NCBI GenBank assembly: GCA_003260075.1
Contig: QLIY01000250.1
Span: 1-64,000 of the forward strand
Direction of reading: 5' to 3'
DNA from: Phallusia mammillata
Lineage: Eukaryota; Chordata; Ascidiacea; Phlebobranchia; Ascidiidae
DNA: 64,000 bases
A program made the position numbers and the translations under genes. Of the stretch, positions 57,801 through 64,000 are shown piece after piece; positions within the stretch are counted from its first letter, which is position 1, and each line of letters opens with the position of its first letter. The notes under the pieces were generated by a model that saw only the letters and a program-made list of their open reading frames with translations, was not told where the DNA came from and searched no databases.

Positions 57801-60124
57801 AAAGCTTCTTTTGGTGGGAAATATTCCCTAAAATCTTTTTCAAAGCACTTAGATTTCTTAGTGGTGTGTAAATAAAAATAGTGCCAGTCATACCTCGAAT
57901 TCAGTACCACAGTCCAGAATATCAGGAGCAATAGTGTAACGGTAATAATCCTCGTATTCCACTCCTCTACATCTCGGATCTTCATAATCGTTCAAATGAA
58001 GAGGACCGAATTTCGACTCGTACTCGCCAATGACCGACTGTAACAAGATATGGAACGTGTGGACAAATATTTTGATAATTGTTTTTACAATTTAGAAGCT
58101 GAACATTACGTATTTTATGAAAAATATATTTTACCACAAACATTAAAGTGAATCAAGATAAACACAAGCTTTTTTAAATGCAAAAAGTGTTAAAAAATTA
58201 TCCAATGGCTGTTTTAAGACAAGTTCTGATCTAATACAGTTTGGTCTACACTCTACATCATCAAAACTCTTTTGTTATACCTTGTCTACGAGTATTGTGA
58301 TGTTGTCTGGTTTGCATATGGTCTTGAATCCACTTTTTATCGGAATCGTTTTTCCCTTTTCTTTTATTGTGATCGTGCTACCGCCGTTGGTGGTCGTTCC
58401 GTTAGCTGCGCGAAATGAAACAAAACATTTAAGATAAAGCACAAAACCTCCATAGCAACGCAAAATTTATAAAACAAATGAAAGTGACATGACATGGAAG
58501 TGTACGGTTTTACAATCATGCCCCATGCAATAATGTATTTATGAAATCTGCAAAATCAAACAAAAGAAAATTTTTAATGTTTGAAAGGCCTAGAGTGATA
58601 TCTTTAGCTCTGACATAAAAATATTTTTCATTCTCTTAAAAGAAAAACTTTTTTTACCGTTGTAAGACGGAGTAGTGGATATCATCGGGTCTTTTCCTTC
58701 AGTTGTGGTTGGGTGTGTAACACCCGGCTCAGTAACTTTACTACCATCCGGATCTTTCTTTTCGGGATCATTGGGTTTAACTTTTGTAGTTACATTACCA
58801 ATGGTTGACGTTGACAGGGTAGTGGTGATTTCAACTCCAACATTATCAGTTGGCGTTGCTGAAGAAGCTGACATACCAGTCGAAGAGTGTGTTGAACTAG
58901 AGACAGTTACTGGTATAGAAGGACCAGGGTTTGATTTCACTGTTCTGGCTGTTTCGAGGGTGATTGGTTGAGCTGTTGTTGAAGTTACAGTCGGAGTCGG
59001 AACATCAAATGTTGTGTTATTGTCAGTGGTTGATACACCAACCGCCGGTTCATCGGTTGTAGAAAGTTTTTCCATAGCGTTAGTTGTAGTAGATGCATAA
59101 GTAGAAAATCCGGTTTCGGAGGTTGTCGAAACTAATGGCTTGTCCTCTTGAGTTGTGGAAAGAATCTCAGTTGTGGTACCAGCTGTTGGTGATAGATTTT
59201 CTTCAGTTGTTTGGACAGCAGAAGAAGTTACTAAAACTCGTTCGGTTGAAGCTGTCACAGTACTTATTGCAGTTGAAGGCGTTACACTTGGCACAGAAGT
59301 ATCAGAAGGCACAAGGGTTGTTGCGTCAGGGGTGCTTGTTAAGGCATCTGTGGTTTTAGGGCTAGAAAATGTGTTTTTACTTGTTGAAGGCACAAAAGTT
59401 GTTGCTTTAGATGCGGAAATTGTTGTGGAAGACGCTAAACTTGGTTCGGGTTCAATGGAAGACGAAGACCTAGGAGTAGTGGAAGACATTGTGGTGTTGT
59501 CATTTGTGGTGGATGGCGTGGAGGCACTCGCGGCAGTGGGAATTGTAACAATTGACTGTTCTGTTGTTGAGGAAACCTGGACAGGTGATGAAAACTGTCT
59601 ACTTGTGAGAACTACCTCGGTTGTTTGAGCGGAGGTTGATAACATAGTTGTTGTTGATTTTTCATCATCACCGTCTCTTGGAACGGGATCAGCTCCACTT
59701 GTAGTTGGTTGGTTTGTGAGTCTGGGCGTCGAACTATCGGTAGTGACACTTGCATCCGTGGATGAAGTTACTGGAACCGAACTGGACGTAACGCCAGATG
59801 TAGTTGTTGTCTCTATCAACTTTTCTGGCTTCTCTGGAGTTGTAGTTTTGCCAGCAGTTGCATCTGTAGTTGTTGTTTTGCCAGGAGTTGCATCTGTGGT
59901 TGTAGTTTTGCCAGTGGTTGCATCTGTAGTTGTAGTTTTGCCAGGAGTTGCATCTGTAGTTGTAGTTTTGACATCTGTTGCATCTGGAGTTGTAGTTTTG
60001 CCATCCGTTGCATCTGTAGTCGTGGTTTTTCCAACCGTTGCATCTGTAGTTGTAGTTTTGCTAAAAGTTGCATCTGTAGTTGTAGTTTTGACATCCGTTG
60101 CATCTGCAGTTGTAGTTTTGCCAG

Positions 60125-60205
<81 letters not shown>

Positions 60206-63200
60206 TGTAGTTGTAGTTTTGACATCCGTTGCATCTGCAGTTGTAGTTTTGCTAGCAGTTGCATCTGTAGTTGTAGTTTTGCCAACAGTTTCATCAGTAG
60301 TTGTAGTTTTGCCAGGAGTTGCATCTGTAGTTGTAGTTTTGCCAGTGGTTGCATCTGTAGCTGTAGTTTTGCCAGGAGTTGCATCTGTAGTTGTAGTTTT
60401 GCCAGCAGTTGCATCAGTAGTTGTAGTTTTGCCAGCAGTTGGATCTGTAGTTGTAGTTTTGCCAGCAGTTAGATCTGTAGTTGTACTTTTGCCATCCTTT
60501 GCATCTGTGGTTGTAGTTTTTCCAGCTGTTGCATCAGTAGTTGTAGTTTTGACATCCGTTGCAGATGTGGTGGTAGTTTTGCCAGCAGTTGGGTCTGTGG
60601 CGGTAGTTTTGCCAGGAGTTGCATTTGCAGTTGTAGTTTTGCCTGCAGTTACATCTGCAGTTGTAGTTTTGCCTGCAGGTACATCTGTAGTTGTAGTTTT
60701 GCCAGAAGTTGGATCTGTAGTTGTACTTTTGCTAGCTGTTGCATCTGTAATTGTAGTTTTGACAGCAGTTGCATCTGTGGTTGTAGTTTTTCCATCCGTT
60801 GCAATTGTAGTTGTAGTTTTACCATCAGTTGGATCTGTAGTGGTAGTTTTGCCCGCAGTTGCATCTGCGGTTGTAGTTTTACCATCCGTTGCATCAGTAG
60901 TTGTAGTTTTGCCAACAGTTGCATCTACAGTTGTAGTTTTGCCAGTAGTTGCATTTGTAGTTGTAGTTTTACCAGCTGTTGCATCTGTAGTAGTAGTTTT
61001 GCTAGCTGTAGCATCTGTAGTTGTAGTTTTGACATCCGTTGCATCTGTGGTTGTAATTTTGACATCCGTTGCATCTGACGTTGTAGTTTTGCTAGCTGTT
61101 GCATCTGTAGTTGTAGTTTTGCCAACAGTTGCATCTGTAGTTGTAGTTTTGCTAGCTGTTGCATCTGTAGTTGTAGTTTTGCCATCAGATGTTGTAGTTT
61201 TGCCAGGAGTTGCATCTGTAGTTGTAGTTTTGCCAGCAGTTGCATCAGTAGTTGTAGTTTTTCCATCCGTTGCATCTGTAGTTGTAGTTTTGCCAGGAGT
61301 TGCATCTGTAGTTGTAGTTTTGACATCCGTTGCATCTGTAGTTGTAGTTTTACCAGCAGTTACATCTGTAGTTGTAGTTTTTCCATCCGTTGCATCTGTA
61401 GTTGTAGTTTTGACATCCGTTGCATCTGTAGTTGTAGTTTTACCAGCAGTTACATCTGTAGTTGTAGTTTTTCCATCCGTTGCATCTGTAGTTGTAGTTT
61501 TGACATCCGTTGCATCTGTAGTTGTAGTTTTACCAGCAGTTACATCTGTAGTTGTAGTTTTTCCATCCGTTGCATCTGTAGTTGTAGTTTTGACATCCGT
61601 TGCATCTGTAGTTGTAGTTTTACCAGCAGTTACATCTGTAGTTGTAGTTTTTCCATCCGTTGCATCTGTAGTTGTAGTTTTGACATCCGTTGCATCTGTA
61701 GTTGTAGTTTTGCCAGGAGTTGCATCTGTAGTTGTAGTTTTGCCAGCAGTTGCATCTGTAGTTGTAGTTTTACCAGCAGTTGCATCTGTAGTTGTAGTTT
61801 TGCCAGGAGTTGCATCTGTAGTTGTAGTTTTGCCAGTGGTTGCATCTGTAGTTGTAGTTTTGCCAGGAGTTGCATCTGTAGTTGTAGTTTTGCCAGCAGT
61901 TGCATCAGTAGTTGTAGTTTTGCCAGCAGTTGGATCTGTAGTTGTAGTTTTACCAGCAGTTGCATCTGTAGTAGTAGTTTTGCCAGCTATTGCGTCTGTA
62001 GTTGTAGTTTTGCCAACAGTTGGATCTGTAGTTGTAGTTTTGCCATCCTTTGCATCAGTGGTTGTAGTTTTGCCATCCGTTGCATCTGTAGTTGTAGTTT
62101 TGCCATCCGTTGCATCAATAGTTGTAGTTTTGCCAGCAGTGGCACCTGTTGTTGTGGTTTTTGCAGAAGTTACTTCTACAGGTGTAGTTGCAAACGTTCC
62201 GGCTGTTGTTCTAGATGTTGCTGATGGTGATACTGTTTCTATTTGTGTGCTTGTCTGTTTGTTGCTGGTTAGAGTTGTAGTTTGTTTTGAACTGGCTGGT
62301 GTTTGGGTGTCAACAGTAAACGGATCCGGCTCCTCGGTGGTCGTTAGCGTGATGGATTCACTTGTGGCAGTTGCCGTTCGACTTGTTGTGGCCTGAGAAG
62401 ATGTTGAACCACTGGAGTTTGAGCTGGAAGTTAAAGGACTTGATGTAGTGGAAACCAAAGCCTCAGATGGTGTTGGTTCTGTTATACTTAGACCCGTCGT
62501 GGTAGAGTCTGCAGTAACTGGCTCTGGTTCTGTGATAGTAGTTGGTTGGCTTTGTGACGAGAGTGTAGATGTGGTGACGGAAAACAAACTAGTCGTTGCG
62601 GCTTCAGTCGTCACTGGTGTTTCTGAAAAATCGAATGTTGCTGTTGTTGCCTTGGTTGTTATTGCATCTTCTGTTGTAGATTCTATCCTTTTTGTTGTTT
62701 TAGGAATGTCACTCGTGGTTGTTGTTTCTCTTGGAATTTTTGTTGATTGTGTAGTTATTGTTGACGGTTCGGTAATTTTTGTTGTCGTTGTCTTAACTTC
62801 TTCTGTGCTTGTCGAAGGTGCTTCTGTCGCTTTCGTTGAAGTTTTTGTTGTCGTTGTTGTACTTGCTTTAGGCGGTTCTGTATTTCTGGTTGTGGGTATG
62901 GTTACACGTGGCGTAGACGATATTTCTGTCGTCTTTGGTGTTTCAACAGAACCTTTATTAGTTGTGGTTGGCCTTGAAGTTCCTACTGGCTGTGTGGTTT
63001 TTGCGGTCGCCGTTGGTGTTTCTACCGACTCTGTTGTGGTAATTTCCGCCTTTGTTGCTCTGGTTAAGACTGGTGTTACTGTAGACGCATTTGGTGTTTC
63101 TGTAATTTTTGTTGTAAGTGGTGTAGTAGTATCTTTAAATTCGATCGTAACGTCGGTCGTTCTAGTTGTTCCTTGAGTTTCGGTTGTTCCTGCTGGTCCT

Positions 63201-64000
63201 TTTGATGTTGCAGTATTTTCTGTGTTTACAGTTGTTACTTTCGGCGTTTCTGTAGATTCTGTTGCAACTGTTGTTGTTATTGGAGTTTCTGCAAATTTTG
63301 TTGTTGGTGTGGTCTTTGTTAGTATGTGTGTAGTTGTCATTTCTGTTGGCGTAGATTGACTAGAAACTGTTGAAGCTCTCGGGCTTTCAATAGATCTGGC
63401 GGTGGGTTCGGCGGTAGCTGGTGTTTCTTTGGGGGTAGTTGTCGATGCCACTTTTGCAGTGTCTGTAGTCTCTTTCTCTACAGTGGATGACTTTGGTTTC
63501 TCTGTAGATGAAGCTGTCGATGTGAAATCCGTCGTTGATTTAGTTGGTGTAGCTGTGATAGTTGATGTTTCAGTGGGTACTTTGGTTGCCGCCGCAGAAC
63601 TTGTTGCACCTGTTATTCCAGCAGTAGTACNTGTAGTTTTGCCAGCAGTTGCATCAGTAGTTGTAGTTTTGCCAGCAGTTGGATCTGTAGTTGTAGTTTT
63701 GCCAGCAGTTAGATCTGTAGTTGTACTTTTGCCATCCTTTGCATCTGTGGTTGTAGTTTTTCCAGCTGTTGCATCAGTAGTTGTAGTTTTGACATCCGTT
63801 GCAGATGTGGTGGTAGTTTTGCCAGCAGTTGGGTCTGTGGCGGTAGTTTTGCCAGGAGTTGCATCTGTAGTTGTAGTTTTGCCAGGAGTTGCATCTGTAG
63901 TTGTAGTTTTGCCAGTGGTTGCATCTGTAGCTGTAGTTTTGCCAGGAGTTGCATCTGTAGTTGTAGTTTTGCCAGCAGTTGCATCAGTAGTTGTAGTTTT
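54856..64000 (-). CDS. membrane-anchored ZP-domain mucin (3' part; N-terminus outside window)
   Basis: Exons in transcript order: from beyond 64000 down to 58658 (one long exon interrupted by a C run and an N), 58281-58405, 57894-58037, 57137-57342, 56595-56769, 55982-56215, 55529-55670 and 54856-55355. Phases agree at every junction. The long exon encodes a Ser/Thr-rich stalk with a large array of 10-residue units of the type GKTTTTDATA, expected to be heavily O-glycosylated. A ZP domain then spans about six exons, with Cys in TICKPDN, RCRGVEY, LDCGTEF, IWCTFPI, ECWATP, ESCAIP, HCEIRVCFGDNC and PNC. A furin-type RARR/D site and a hydrophobic patch follow, then a transmembrane helix (TVLILVISLSVIIVFCCIVI), a basic stop-transfer and a Ser-rich cytoplasmic tail ending SSYL. 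ZP proteins polymerise into extracellular filaments after cleavage at this site. The C run 60125-60205 shifts the apparent frame. Confidence 0.88.
55636..55670 (-). other. furin-type cleavage site after the ZP domain
   Basis: The exon begins NCVNSRARRDTR. RARR followed by Asp fits the consensus for proprotein convertase cleavage that follows the last ZP cysteines in this family. Cleavage here would release the ectodomain for polymerisation. The downstream AGPVVVG stretch may be the external hydrophobic patch. Confidence 0.65.
57428..57612. mobile_element. hAT-like MITE, 185 bp
   Basis: Begins CAGTGCTGGATTAA and ends TTAATCCGGCACTG, with a perfect 8-bp target duplication TATATTAC on both sides (57420-57427 and 57613-57620). 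GTGCCTACAGGCCAG is repeated inside. It lies in an intron of the ZP-mucin gene. Confidence 0.85.
59838..62150 (-). repeat. 30-bp coding minisatellite of the mucin (10-residue units)
   Basis: About 75 units of 30 bp encode variants of GKTTTTDAT(A/D/P/T/V). Variable positions are the two or three residues before and after GK or VK or SK. Between 61321 and about 61680 a 90-bp higher-order unit (DVK, DGK, AGK types in fixed order) is repeated four times without visible differences, a mark of recent homogenisation. The C run 60125-60205 interrupts the array. Confidence 0.9.
60125..60205. repeat. 81-C run inside the mucin array
   Basis: A pure C run between two standard repeat units. It would encode poly-Gly on the minus strand and changes the reading frame of the array, which is otherwise open on both sides. 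It is best explained as a filler over a collapsed repeat. Confidence 0.7.
63632..64000 (-). repeat. second block of mucin repeats after an N
   Basis: After the single N at 63631 the sequence returns to 30-bp repeats. The first 230 bases are the same unit series as about 60391-60620, including the unusual GCAGATGTGGTGGTAG and GGGTCTGTGGCGGTAG units. The next units match 60301-60420 instead. Either the array really continues upstream, or the join duplicates the same stretch. Confidence 0.7.

Noticed and set aside
60649..61965. Minus-strand frames of MQLLAKLQLQ repeats
   Set aside because: These are the shifted frame of the same 30-bp units. The frame continuous with the ZP exons is the GKTTTTDAT one.
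60219..62396. A 725-residue plus-strand frame rich in Val (VASVVVVLP repeats)
   Set aside because: It is the antisense shadow of the Thr-rich mucin repeat. The minus strand has splice phases, a ZP domain and a transmembrane helix downstream; the plus frame has none.

Overview
The window is AT-rich animal nuclear DNA with many short GT-AG introns and a standard genetic code. The gene content (TKL/RIPK-like kinases, NACHT NTPase, atlastin-like GTPases, a ZP-domain mucin) and compact introns suggest an invertebrate deuterostome, most likely a tunicate of Ciona type. That assignment is inference. I rebuilt all exon chains by hand from open frames, GT/AG borders and matching phases between paralogues. 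No transcript was available.

Positions 1-52 kb hold a tandem and inverted family of five kinase genes. All five carry the same C-terminal serine/threonine kinase module, encoded by exons of 191 (188 in one), 453, 236 and 146-167 nt with identical phases, followed by a short conserved tail. What precedes the kinase differs. Two genes (8342-10656 on +, 33842-36122 on -) have a short N-terminal region with a GPVYNAP[VI]E motif. One (20009-27531, +) has the same N-terminal motif, then a NACHT NTPase, then the kinase. Two (39514-44076 and 46381-51705, +) have an atlastin/GBP-like large GTPase, a helical middle domain present once or three times, then the kinase. The reading frame is continuous across every junction from sensor to kinase, apart from one break in the NACHT exon at a 10-C run. 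This is the candidate undescribed system: one kinase output module attached to alternative P-loop sensor NTPases, with a possible RHIM/amyloid-like motif shared by the NACHT-kinase and the stand-alone kinases. By analogy to RIPK, NLR and GBP proteins, a role in cell-autonomous immunity or cell death is plausible but inferred.

The intergenic DNA is largely duplicated. About 308-6010 matches 11152-17430 in direct orientation. About 6050-11088 (including the first kinase gene) matches 33.3-38.06 kb in inverted orientation. The first 300 bases match the DNA that lies about 0.5 kb downstream of the other kinase genes, so another kinase gene probably ends just left of the window. hAT-like MITEs (two with clean empty sites in the paralogous copy), a 5'-truncated non-LTR retrotransposon (30.86-31.69 kb) and small tandem repeats fill the rest.

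From 54.86 kb to the right edge, the minus strand carries the 3' part of a membrane-anchored ZP-domain protein. It has a very long Thr-rich mucin region built of 10-residue repeats, a ZP domain, a furin-type site, one transmembrane helix and a short cytoplasmic tail. Its N-terminus lies beyond the window.

Poly-C runs (several of 10-11 C, four of 63-98 C) sit at joins between redundant or mutually overlapping pieces and are probably assembly artefacts. One of them breaks the NACHT frame and another lies in the mucin repeat.
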